From Rhizobium leguminosarum bv. trifolii WSM1325 (GTDB taxonomy: Bacteria; Pseudomonadota; Alphaproteobacteria; Rhizobiales; Rhizobiaceae): a stretch of 64,000 bases of DNA. The DNA lies in contig CP001627.1 of assembly GCA_000023185.1 (NCBI GenBank), positions 230,783 through 294,782 of the forward strand, given 5' to 3'. The notes under the pieces were generated by a model. The model worked only from the letters and a program-made list of their open reading frames with translations, searched no databases and had not been told where the DNA came from. A program made the position numbers and the translations under genes. Of the stretch, positions 9,252 to 16,782 are shown in pieces. Position 1 is the stretch's first letter; each line of letters opens with the position of its first letter.

Positions 9252-11195
9252 CTAGACCTCGTGCAACCAGATCGCCATCGCTCCGGGCTCGCGATTGGCC
9301 CAGAGGTGATAGGGGATCGCGGTGAAAGGCCGCTCCTTCAGCGCGGGGCGCGCGGTGCGATAGAGCGCATTCTGCCAATCGGATATATCGGCTTCGAGCG
9401 CGGTGCCTTCGAGGACGGTCGCTCCGCCGAGAAGCGAGGCATCGTAACGGGCAGAAATTTCCTCAGATGCCGGCAGGCGGAGCCGCTGCGGCTCGCCGCC
9501 GAGGTCCGTCTCCTCGATGCAATAGACGACAGGCCCGCGCCGCAGCGCGACGCGCCCGCCGTCTTCGGAGACGGCAGGATGCGCGTAGATGCGCTCGACC
9601 GGCATCGAGAAGCCGATGCGCACCTCGTCACCATTGCGCCATTCCCTTGATATTGCGGCATAACCCTTCGTCACGCATTGATCGAGATCGACGGCAACGC
9701 CGTTGACCGAGATTTGCGCCTGCCTGCACCATCCGGGGATCCGAAGACGAAGCTGAAACCGGCTTGGCCGCTCGACGGCGAACCGCAGGCTGATGTCGCC
9801 ATCCCAGGGATATTGCGTCTTCTGGATCAGGCGCACGAAGCTGTCGCCGACTGTCAGCTCGGCGGAATTGGTGCCGTAGAGATGGACGGCGAGCTGATGA
9901 TCATCAGTCGAATAGAAATATTGGCCGAGCGACGTGATGAAACGGGCGATGTTTGTCGGGCAGCAGGGGCAGTAATGCCATTTCCACCGGCGGTGCTGCC
10001 CGTGGCTTTCAAGGACGTTCTCATAGAAATAACGCTCGCCGTCGCGCGAGATGCCGGAAAGCGCGCCATTGTAAAGCACCGTTTCCAGCCTGTCGGTGAA
10101 CTTGCTGTCGAGATCGACCTGCGCCATGCGATGGCTCCAGAAGCCGAGCGCGACGGCCGCGCATGTCTCGGCGTAAGCCGTCTCGTTCGGCAGGTCGAAT
10201 TCGCGGGTGAACCCTTCATTGGATGCCGACGGGCCAAGGCCACCGGTCACGTAGAGCTGGCGGCTGACCAGATTGTCGAAAAGCCGGTCGCAGGCCTCCT
10301 TCAATGTCGGATCGTCGTTCTCACGGGAGAGATCCGCCATCGCAGAAAACAGGTACATGGCGCGAACCGCGTGGCCGACGACCTGGTGCTGATCGCGCAC
10401 CGGCAAATGGGCCTGACTATAGGCATATGTCTTGTAGACGTAATCCTCAGGGCTCTCGCCGCGCTTGCGAGCCTCCTCGTCGTAATATGAGGGCATTCGC
10501 CCACGTTCGTCGACGAAATAGGTCGCAAGCTTCAGATGCCGCGGATCGCCCGTCACCCGGTAGAGCTTGACCAGCGCCAACTCGATTTCCTCATGGGCGT
10601 CATAACCTCTGAGCTTTCCGGGTTCGGCACCGAAGGTTTCGATGATATGGTCGACTGCGCGGATCATCACATCGAGGAAGCGACGCTTTCCAGTCGCCTC
10701 GTAATAGGCGACGGCCCCCTCCAGCAGATGGCCCATCGAATACATCTCGTGCAGGTCGCGCAGATTGGTCCAACGCCTGTCCGGCTCGCGGCGAATGAAC
10801 CAGCTGTTGAGGTAGCCATCTGCCATCTGCCCTTTCTCGAGTTTTTCGACGATAGCATCGATCTTCGTTTCGAGCGCCGCATTCGGGTGAGCCTTCAGCG
10901 TGTAACTTGCGGCCTCGATCCATTTGCCGAAATCGGAATCGAAGAAATGCTGCATCGACAGTCCGCTCGGCTGGATCGGGCGCACCAGCGGCCCGGCCGG
11001 CTTGTCAAAATCGAGCACCTCGAGGAAGCCCTCCTCTTCCAGCCGCTTGTGCTGTGTCGGGATGGTGACGTTGCGAACCGTCTCCGTCCAGCTCTGCCAG
11101 AAACCGCCACGGAACACGACACTGGAATGGTCGGCGGGCCTGTATCGCTGCCGTCCCGCAGCGCGTGCCGGTTGAAAACGAGGTGAGCTGGTCAT
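9252..11195 (-). CDS. GH127 beta-L-arabinofuranosidase
   Basis: Glycoside hydrolase of 647 residues (family 127, formerly DUF1680). Characterised members such as HypBA1 of Bifidobacterium release L-arabinose from beta-L-arabinofuranosides, including arabinose linked to hydroxyproline in extensins. The (alpha/alpha)6 barrel occupies roughly 20-430 and beta-sandwich domains follow. The cysteine cluster that binds zinc and includes the catalytic thiolate is seen as YCPCCPTNIAR (C409, C411, C412). There is no signal peptide, so it acts on imported oligosaccharides. The start follows an AGGAG site by six bases. It lies between permease and ATPase genes of the same operon. Confidence 0.93.
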   Translation of the reverse strand: MTSSPRFQPARAAGRQRYRPADHSSVVFRGGFWQSWTETVRNVTIPTQHKRLEEEGFLEVLDFDKPAGPLVRPIQPSGLSMQHFFDSDFGKWIEAASYTLKAHPNAALETKIDAIVEKLEKGQMADGYLNSWFIRREPDRRWTNLRDLHEMYSMGHLLEGAVAYYEATGKRRFLDVMIRAVDHIIETFGAEPGKLRGYDAHEEIELALVKLYRVTGDPRHLKLATYFVDERGRMPSYYDEEARKRGESPEDYVYKTYAYSQAHLPVRDQHQVVGHAVRAMYLFSAMADLSRENDDPTLKEACDRLFDNLVSRQLYVTGGLGPSASNEGFTREFDLPNETAYAETCAAVALGFWSHRMAQVDLDSKFTDRLETVLYNGALSGISRDGERYFYENVLESHGQHRRWKWHYCPCCPTNIARFITSLGQYFYSTDDHQLAVHLYGTNSAELTVGDSFVRLIQKTQYPWDGDISLRFAVERPSRFQLRLRIPGWCRQAQISVNGVAVDLDQCVTKGYAAISREWRNGDEVRIGFSMPVERIYAHPAVSEDGGRVALRRGPVVYCIEETDLGGEPQRLRLPASEEISARYDASLLGGATVLEGTALEADISDWQNALYRTARPALKERPFTAIPYHLWANREPGAMAIWLHEV

Positions 11196-11222
11196 GAGGA
11201 CTCCTGAGCGGGACGAGCGCTG

Positions 11223-12095
11223 TTACTTCACGGCGCCGGCCGTCAGGCCGCGCACGTAATATCGTTGCAAGAGAAGGAAAAGCAGGATGCAGGGGACCAT
11301 GGTCACGGCTATGCCGGCCTGAAGCGCGCCCCAGTCGATGATGCCATAGATGCCCGACGAAACATTGACCAGCATGATCGGCAGCGTGAACTTGTTCTGG
11401 TCGGACAGAAAGATGAGGGCGGCAAGGAATTCATTCCAGGAGTTCAGGAAGGCGAACATGGCAACGGTGGCAACACCGGGAAGCGCGATCGGCAGCATGA
11501 TCCGGCGCAGGATCGTCGCCTGCGACGCACCGTCTATCCGCGCCGCTTCGATCAGCGCCTTTGGCACCGCGTCGAAGGCGTTGCGCATCATGAAGACGGA
11601 AAAGGGTAGCTGGAACGTCACGTAGATCAGCACCAGCCCGAGAAGGCTGTTTTGCAGGTGGAGGAATTTCAGGATCAGGAAAAGCGGCGTCAGGATCGAC
11701 TGAAAGGGGATCATCATCGTTGCCATGATCAGCACGAAGAGCAGCGATTGGCCGGGAAAGCGGAACTTCGAAAAACCGTATCCCGCCGGCACCGCGACGA
11801 GCACCGTCAGGATCACCGTTCCGGCAGCGATCAGCACCGAATTGCCGGCATAGACGTACCAGCCGGCGCCGACATGCTCGAGGCGACGGTAGTTTTCAAG
11901 CGAGAAGGCTTTCGAGAAAAGCGCTGCCGGATCGGCAAGTGCTGCGGCCGCGGGCTTGAAGGAATTGGCGAAAGACCAGATGATCGGCATCACGAAGAAG
12001 ACGGCAAAGACGCATGCCGTCAGAACGAAGGCGAGATAACCGAGCCGCTCGCTCGCCGGCTTCCCTGCGAGATTGTGGTTGAGCCGCTCCATCAA
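11223..12095 (-). CDS. Sugar ABC permease (MalG type)
   Basis: Inner-membrane permease of 290 residues with six predicted helices and the EAA loop EAARIDGASQATILRRIMLP that docks to the ATPase. The N-terminal helix is at about 22-45, and the C-terminus VRGLTAGAVK is typical of MalG-class subunits. Its start overlaps the stop of the preceding permease (ATGA type), so the two are translated together. Partner of the permease at 12092-13015 and the binding protein at 13098-14345. Confidence 0.94.
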   Translation of the reverse strand: MMERLNHNLAGKPASERLGYLAFVLTACVFAVFFVMPIIWSFANSFKPAAAALADPAALFSKAFSLENYRRLEHVGAGWYVYAGNSVLIAAGTVILTVLVAVPAGYGFSKFRFPGQSLLFVLIMATMMIPFQSILTPLFLILKFLHLQNSLLGLVLIYVTFQLPFSVFMMRNAFDAVPKALIEAARIDGASQATILRRIMLPIALPGVATVAMFAFLNSWNEFLAALIFLSDQNKFTLPIMLVNVSSGIYGIIDWGALQAGIAVTMVPCILLFLLLQRYYVRGLTAGAVK

Positions 12096-13015
12096 CCCTC
12101 CTCCGGCCGCTGGCGCAGCAGGACGAACTGGATGGCGCTGATCGCCACCAGCACGACGAGCAACGCAAAGGAGATCGCCGAGCCGTATCCGAGCCGATAG
12201 GATGAGAATGAGGCGAGATAGATCGAGAAGACCGCCGAGATCGTGCTGTTCTCAGGGCCGCCCTGGGTGATGATGAAGAACTGGTCGAAGGCCAGCATCG
12301 ACGAGGTGACGTTGAGGACAAGCGCCAGCACCACCGAGTTCCTCATCAAAGGCAGCGTGATCCGGCGAAACCGGCTCCAGACACTGGCGCCGTCGATCCT
12401 GGCGGCTTCGATGACGTCGTTCGATATGCTCTGAAGGCCGGTCAGGAGGATGATCATCGTGAAGCCCGCTGTTTTCCAGACGACCATCAGGATGACGACG
12501 CCGAGGGCTGGCCAGAAACTTTCGAGCGGCCTCGGCGCGCTGTCGATGATGCCCGCTCCGCGTAGCAGCTGCGCAAAGACGCCGCTATCGGGATTGAGCA
12601 GCCACATCCACAATGTCGAGGCCGCCCCGAAGCCGATGACGACGGGCATGAAATAGATCGTGCGGAAAAAGCCGGCGATCCGCAGCGGCCGGTCGACGAG
12701 CAGCGCCAGAGGAAAGGCCACCAGGAAGATCGCAACCGTAACCAGCACAGTGTAGAGCAGCGTGAAACCCAGGGAATGCCAGAGCTGGGTATCGCCGATC
12801 AGTTCGGCATAGTTGGACAAGCCGATGAACTTCGTCCGGCCGAGAAGCGGCCAATTGTAAAAGCTCATCCAGACCGTCATGACAAGCGGCACGAGGAAAA
12901 GCACGACGATGAACAGCAAGCCCGGCAGGATGAAGGCAAGACCAAGCCAACCCTTTGGCTCGGCTTCTCCGGTCGCGATTGCGCGCCTCCGGCTGCGAAG
13001 TGTCGAGGATACCAC
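12092..13015 (-). CDS. Sugar ABC permease (MalF type)
   Basis: Inner-membrane permease of 307 residues. The first helix follows a basic N-terminus (RSRRRAIATGE ... GLAFILPGLLFIVVLFLVPL), and the EAA loop is seen as VIEAARIDGASVWSRFRRIT. The frame stays open to 13174, but the GTG at 13015 is preferred because GGAGGAG stands five bases before it and the extra N-terminus is not conserved-looking. It follows the binding protein after an 82-bp gap that holds a strong hairpin. Confidence 0.92.
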   Translation of the reverse strand: MVSSTLRSRRRAIATGEAEPKGWLGLAFILPGLLFIVVLFLVPLVMTVWMSFYNWPLLGRTKFIGLSNYAELIGDTQLWHSLGFTLLYTVLVTVAIFLVAFPLALLVDRPLRIAGFFRTIYFMPVVIGFGAASTLWMWLLNPDSGVFAQLLRGAGIIDSAPRPLESFWPALGVVILMVVWKTAGFTMIILLTGLQSISNDVIEAARIDGASVWSRFRRITLPLMRNSVVLALVLNVTSSMLAFDQFFIITQGGPENSTISAVFSIYLASFSSYRLGYGSAISFALLVVLVAISAIQFVLLRQRPEEG

Positions 13016-13057
13016 CGCAACTCCTCCTTCCGCTTGAATGTCGAGATGTGAAATGGA

Positions 13058-13085
13058 CGTCAGGGCATCCACGGACACCCTGACG
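13058..13085 (-). terminator. Intercistronic hairpin after binding-protein gene
   Basis: Perfect 8-bp stem CGTCAGGG / CCCTGACG with a 12-base loop in the gap between the binding protein and the first permease. There is no T-run, so it more likely protects the upstream mRNA or partially attenuates, as in many binding-protein operons. Confidence 0.55.
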
Positions 13086-13097
13086 AAACGCGTTGGC

Positions 13098-14345
13098 TTA
13101 GTTCGGATTGGTACGTTCAAGGATACGGGTGAAGTCGGCCTGCGTCTTGGCAATCGTTCCGTCGACGTCGTCACCGAAGATCGTGCCCTGGATCAGGTTG
13201 AGGAAGGGCCCGGTGCGGCTGACGAAGAGTTCGTCGGACGAAAATGTGTAGGGCGTGCGCGCCTTGGCAAGGATATTGTAGGCGACGAGATTGCGCGGAT
13301 CGAATTTCGCATAGGCTTCCGCTGCGAGGTCGGTGCGCGACGGCATCCCCGATTCCTGGGTGATATAGACCTGCTGCTCGGGCTGCATGTAGAAATTGAC
13401 GAAATCGAGCGCGACTTTCTTCTTCTCGTCGCTGATGCCCTTTATCAGGGAAAGCGTATCGCCGCCGGCAAAGCTCGATTCACCGCCCTTCGGCCCCGGG
13501 ATCGGCGCAACGGCGAATTTCACGTCGGGATATTTGCTGGTCAGCAGATTGACGATGTAGGAGCCGGTCATCAGGATGCCGACCTTGCCCGAGGCGAAGG
13601 CTTCGACGGCATTGTTGCCGTTGCCGGAACGCGAGGTCGGGTGGATCGCACCGGCCTTCCACATATCGCGATAGGCAGCGATGGTCTCACGCAGCGCCGG
13701 CGTATCGACCGTGGCGCTGCGGCCGTCATCGCTCAGCACATCGGCATTGGCGGCCCACAGATGCGGCAGGAAGTCGTAGATCAGCCAGCTTCCCGAATTT
13801 GCCACGAAATAGAAGCCGTAGGTCTCGTTGCCGAGCGCGGCGATCTTCTTGGCATCGGCGGCGACCTCCTCCATCGATGCCGGCGCCTTGTTGGGGTCGA
13901 GGCCGGCCTTGGTGAAGAGATCGGTGTTATAGGCGATGATCGAGGCATCCGGCAGGGCCGGCACGCCATAGATCTTGCCGTCATAGGTGGCAAGACGGAT
14001 GTGCGACGGGCTCATCGCGGAGGAATAGGGCAAGCCCTTCACGAAGTCGGAGATATCCTCGAGACCATCCGCCGCGGCAAAGGTCGGGAGATAGATCAGG
14101 TCGAGCACGGCGCCATCAGGAGCCGCGCTGCCGGCAATCGCCGCACCGAGCTTCGGCACCATCTGCTCCGCCGTGATCTGGGTGACATTGACCTTGTCGG
14201 AATGTGCGGCATTGTATTTGTCTGCCAGTCCCTGAAGGACGGCGCCGGACGACGTGCGCACCCATAGGGTGATTTCTTCGGCGCCGGCGAGAGAAGAGCT
14301 TGCCAGCAGCGCAAGAGCAGTGATCGTTGTTTTTAGTCGAAGCAT
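13098..14345 (-). CDS. Sugar ABC substrate-binding protein (family 1)
   Basis: Periplasmic binding protein of 415 residues with a Sec signal peptide (MLRLKTTITALALLASSSLAGA, cut near residue 22). The sequence has the family-1 pattern AAYRDMWKAGAIHP and AFASGKVGILMTGSYIV. First gene of the operon with two permeases, GH127 and the ATPase, so the likely ligand is an arabinose-containing oligosaccharide or a hydroxyproline-linked one (inference from GH127). The promoter region upstream holds a CTGTCGACAG palindrome and two LacI-type operators. Confidence 0.94.
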   Translation of the reverse strand: MLRLKTTITALALLASSSLAGAEEITLWVRTSSGAVLQGLADKYNAAHSDKVNVTQITAEQMVPKLGAAIAGSAAPDGAVLDLIYLPTFAAADGLEDISDFVKGLPYSSAMSPSHIRLATYDGKIYGVPALPDASIIAYNTDLFTKAGLDPNKAPASMEEVAADAKKIAALGNETYGFYFVANSGSWLIYDFLPHLWAANADVLSDDGRSATVDTPALRETIAAYRDMWKAGAIHPTSRSGNGNNAVEAFASGKVGILMTGSYIVNLLTSKYPDVKFAVAPIPGPKGGESSFAGGDTLSLIKGISDEKKKVALDFVNFYMQPEQQVYITQESGMPSRTDLAAEAYAKFDPRNLVAYNILAKARTPYTFSSDELFVSRTGPFLNLIQGTIFGDDVDGTIAKTQADFTRILERTNPN

Positions 14346-14416
14346 GCTTGTTCCCCTTTTTCTCGTTCAGGCCCAAGGCCGTCGGACGAAATGGACGTTA
14401 GATCAGAAATTTTTGG

Positions 14417-14426
14417 CTGTCGACAG
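14417..14426. promoter_or_regulatory. TGTCGACA operator, GH127 importer promoter
   Basis: Perfect 10-bp palindrome CTGTCGACAG, 72 bp upstream of the binding-protein start. It has the same core as the sites at 4969 and 7131, linking this operon to the GntR regulon. Confidence 0.55.
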
Positions 14427-14456
14427 TCTGTGTGCATAAATCTGATGTCCGTTTGA

Positions 14457-14499
14457 TAAAACCTTTTAACAGCACATTTTTTTCTGCTAAAAGCTTTTA
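14457..14499. promoter_or_regulatory. Tandem LacI-type operators
   Basis: Two palindromes, TAAAACCTTTTA (14457-14468) and the perfect TAAAAGCTTTTA (14488-14499), have centres 31 bp apart, which is three helical turns. They lie between the divergent LacI gene (starting 14510) and the GH127 importer operon. The dyad form with a central CG/GC-like step and the position suit autoregulation plus repression of the importer. Confidence 0.6.
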
Positions 14500-14509
14500 T
14501 CACGAACCG

Positions 14510-15541
14510 ATGACGAGGCGGAATTTGAAGAATAGCGGCGATCGGAGACGGACGATTTACGACGTGGCGAAGGCTGCAGGCGTCAGCATTTCGACGGCGT
14601 CGAACGCGCTGAACGACACTGGTCGGACGAAGCGCGAGACACGCGAGCGGGTGCGGCGTGTGGCGGAAGAAATCGGATTTCGGCCCAACGCACTCGCCCG
14701 TGGGTTGCTGAGCAAGCGAAGCCATGCGATCGGCATGCTGACCAACGACACCTATGGCAGACTAACGCTGCCGATGGCGGCCGGGGTATCGGAGGTGCTC
14801 GTCGATCACGGCGTTTCCGTCTTCCTTTGCGCCACGAACAATGATCCAAGGCTCGCCCAGCTGCACCTGGAGGCGCTTCTTGACCGGCAGGTCGACGGCA
14901 TCATATTCACCGCGACCCGCCTCGACCTCAAGCCGCCGGTCCAGCTGTCCCGCTTGCCGATACCCGTCGTCTACGTCTTTGCCGAGGGGCCGGCCGACAG
15001 CGTCACTTTCTTCCCTGATGACGAACAGGGCGCCCGCCTCGCCGTCGACCACCTGAAAGAACTCGGTCGATCGCGGATCCTGCACATCACCGGGCCGCGG
15101 GATTATCTCGCCGCTCGCATCCGCGCCCAATCCTATCTTGATGCCTGCGGCGACGGTGCCGAAGCGATGTTCGGCGAGTGGTCGGAGGAATGGGGTCACG
15201 AAGCCGTCCAGACGGTGTTTGCCCGGCCCGGCCCAAAGCCCGACGCCATCTTCTGCGGCAGTGACGAGATCGCCCGCGGCGTCATCGATGCGCTGCGCGA
15301 CCTCAATGTGGAGATTCCCACGGATGTCGCCGTGGTCGGGTTCGACAATTGGGAGGTCGTCGCACGGCAAACGCGCCCGCCGCTCAGCACCATCGACATG
15401 GAGTTGAAGGAACTGGGCCATCGCGCCGGCCTGGCAATCCTCAGCCTCTCCAAGGGTGAACCGGTCCCTGCCGGCATCACCAGATTGCCGTGTCGCCTGG
15501 TCGTGCGGCAGTCTTGCGGCAGTCCCCCTCAATCCGACTGA
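14510..15541 (+). CDS. LacI family regulator of the GH127 importer operon
   Basis: Repressor of 343 residues. The HTH TIYDVAKAAGVSISTASNAL lies near the N-terminus, followed by the hinge helix (RPNALARGLLSKRS) and a periplasmic-binding-type sugar domain. The ATG at 14510 is chosen; an earlier in-frame ATG at 14432 would place the reading frame over the two operator palindromes and adds a non-homologous N-terminus. It is divergent from the importer operon at 8142-14345, which it presumably represses until an arabinose-type ligand appears. It converges with a second LacI gene. Confidence 0.92.
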   Translation: MTRRNLKNSGDRRRTIYDVAKAAGVSISTASNALNDTGRTKRETRERVRRVAEEIGFRPNALARGLLSKRSHAIGMLTNDTYGRLTLPMAAGVSEVLVDHGVSVFLCATNNDPRLAQLHLEALLDRQVDGIIFTATRLDLKPPVQLSRLPIPVVYVFAEGPADSVTFFPDDEQGARLAVDHLKELGRSRILHITGPRDYLAARIRAQSYLDACGDGAEAMFGEWSEEWGHEAVQTVFARPGPKPDAIFCGSDEIARGVIDALRDLNVEIPTDVAVVGFDNWEVVARQTRPPLSTIDMELKELGHRAGLAILSLSKGEPVPAGITRLPCRLVVRQSCGSPPQSD

Positions 15542-15543
15542 AA

Positions 15544-15578
15544 ACGACGGCAAGCAACACCGGCAAGCCGGCCGTCGT
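15544..15578. terminator. Hairpin between convergent LacI genes
   Basis: Stem ACGACGGC / GCCGTCGT encloses a smaller CCGGC/GCCGG hairpin in the 42-bp gap between the two convergent regulator genes. A bidirectional terminator is the simplest reading, although no long T-run follows. Confidence 0.45.
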
Positions 15579-15583
15579 CGCTA

Positions 15584-16642
15584 TTATCTGTCCGTGGAAT
15601 TGCCGGAACGGGCCAGGCTGTTTCGGCTGACCAGCGACGGTATCTGGAAAATATGCTCGGAAGCGGTGCGGCCTTCTATTCTGGAAATGAGGGCCCGGGT
15701 TGCGACCTGACCGAGTTCCCTGCCCGACTGATCGATGCTTGCGAGATTGACGAGGCCGAGTGCTGCGGTCGGCGAATTGTCGTATCCGATGACGGCGAGA
15801 TCTTCGGGGACGCGCACGCCCATCTCCATAGCCAGGCTGAGAAGGGTGATCGCGTCGAGATCGCTCCAGCAGAATACGGCGCGCGGCCTGTCCTTCCTCG
15901 ATAGGAATTTTCGCATCGCCTCTTCCCGCTTCGGCGAGGCAATCGGAATTTTGCCGATCGCTGGCGAGGAGCCGAGCCCGCCACGCTGCATCGCCCGGCG
16001 AAACCCGATCTCACGCTGGCGGACGACGGAGACCGCGTGCCCCTGGCGCTCGCCAAGGCTCAGCATTTCGATGTCGCGATAGCCGCAGGCAAGAAGCGCT
16101 TCCACCGCGATCTCCGCGCCGCGCTGATCGTCGGCATTGACGGTATCGAAGGCCGTAGCGCTGGCATCGTGGTAACCGACGGCGACGATCGGTATCTGGA
16201 CTGCGAATTTTGCGAGGATGTCCGAGGGCAAACGCGGCGCAACGAGGATCAGGCCATCCATCTTGTAGTCGATCATCGACTCGATCAACGACGTCTCCAG
16301 CTGCACGCGCGCATCGCTGACCCCGATCATCGCCTGATAGTGCGAAGGCGCCAGCACCCCGTTCACGCCGGCAATCACCTCCGGAAGGAAAGGATTGCGG
16401 ATATCGATCAGGAGCACGCCGATGGTGAAACTCCGGCCACGCAGCCCTCGTGCTGCCCGCGAGGGGCGATATGCGAGTGTTTCGATGGAATCAGTCACCC
16501 TTGCGCGCAGTGCATCACTGACGCCATAGGCGTTTCGCATCACCTTGGAAACTGCTGCGACCGATACGCCGGCGTGAGTTGCCACGGTCCGGATCGTTAC
16601 GCGATCATTCCGTTGCGGCTTTTGTTTTTCTTCGATTGACAT
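15584..16642 (-). CDS. LacI family regulator of the rhamnosidase locus
   Basis: Repressor of 352 residues with the HTH VTIRTVATHAGVSVAAVSKV, the hinge AYRPSRAARGLRGRS and a sugar-binding domain (IGVLLIDIRNPF ... VFCWSDLDAITLL). It is divergent from the GH78 operon. The intergenic region contains a 30-bp inverted repeat (TGTAGAACGTT arms), a likely operator for both promoters. The inducer is probably rhamnose or a rhamnoside (inference from the adjacent GH78 enzyme). Confidence 0.92.
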   Translation of the reverse strand: MSIEEKQKPQRNDRVTIRTVATHAGVSVAAVSKVMRNAYGVSDALRARVTDSIETLAYRPSRAARGLRGRSFTIGVLLIDIRNPFLPEVIAGVNGVLAPSHYQAMIGVSDARVQLETSLIESMIDYKMDGLILVAPRLPSDILAKFAVQIPIVAVGYHDASATAFDTVNADDQRGAEIAVEALLACGYRDIEMLSLGERQGHAVSVVRQREIGFRRAMQRGGLGSSPAIGKIPIASPKREEAMRKFLSRKDRPRAVFCWSDLDAITLLSLAMEMGVRVPEDLAVIGYDNSPTAALGLVNLASIDQSGRELGQVATRALISRIEGRTASEHIFQIPSLVSRNSLARSGNSTDR

Positions 16643-16734
16643 GAAATCTCTGGCTTGCTGCGGGTCGTCAACATCGCCCGCACAACCACCATGGCAGACT
16701 GGTAACGAAAATTCTATTGCGCTTCCGAAGAAAA

Positions 16735-16764
16735 TGTAGAACGTTATATGGAGAACGTTCTACA
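16735..16764. promoter_or_regulatory. 30-bp inverted repeat upstream of GH78 gene
   Basis: Perfect 11-bp arms TGTAGAACGTT / AACGTTCTACA are separated by 8 bp. The right arm overlaps a perfect AGAACGTTCT palindrome (16752-16761). It ends 18 bp before the GH78 start codon, just ahead of its GGGAGG ribosome site. Likely operator of the neighbouring LacI protein. Confidence 0.6.
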
Positions 16765-16782
16765 ACTCGTCGGGAGGACTTG

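Noticed and set aside
10536..11186. Long open frame on the plus strand opposite the GH127 gene
   Set aside because: It lies fully antisense to a well supported GH127 gene and shows no family motif; GC-rich codon bias opens such frames.
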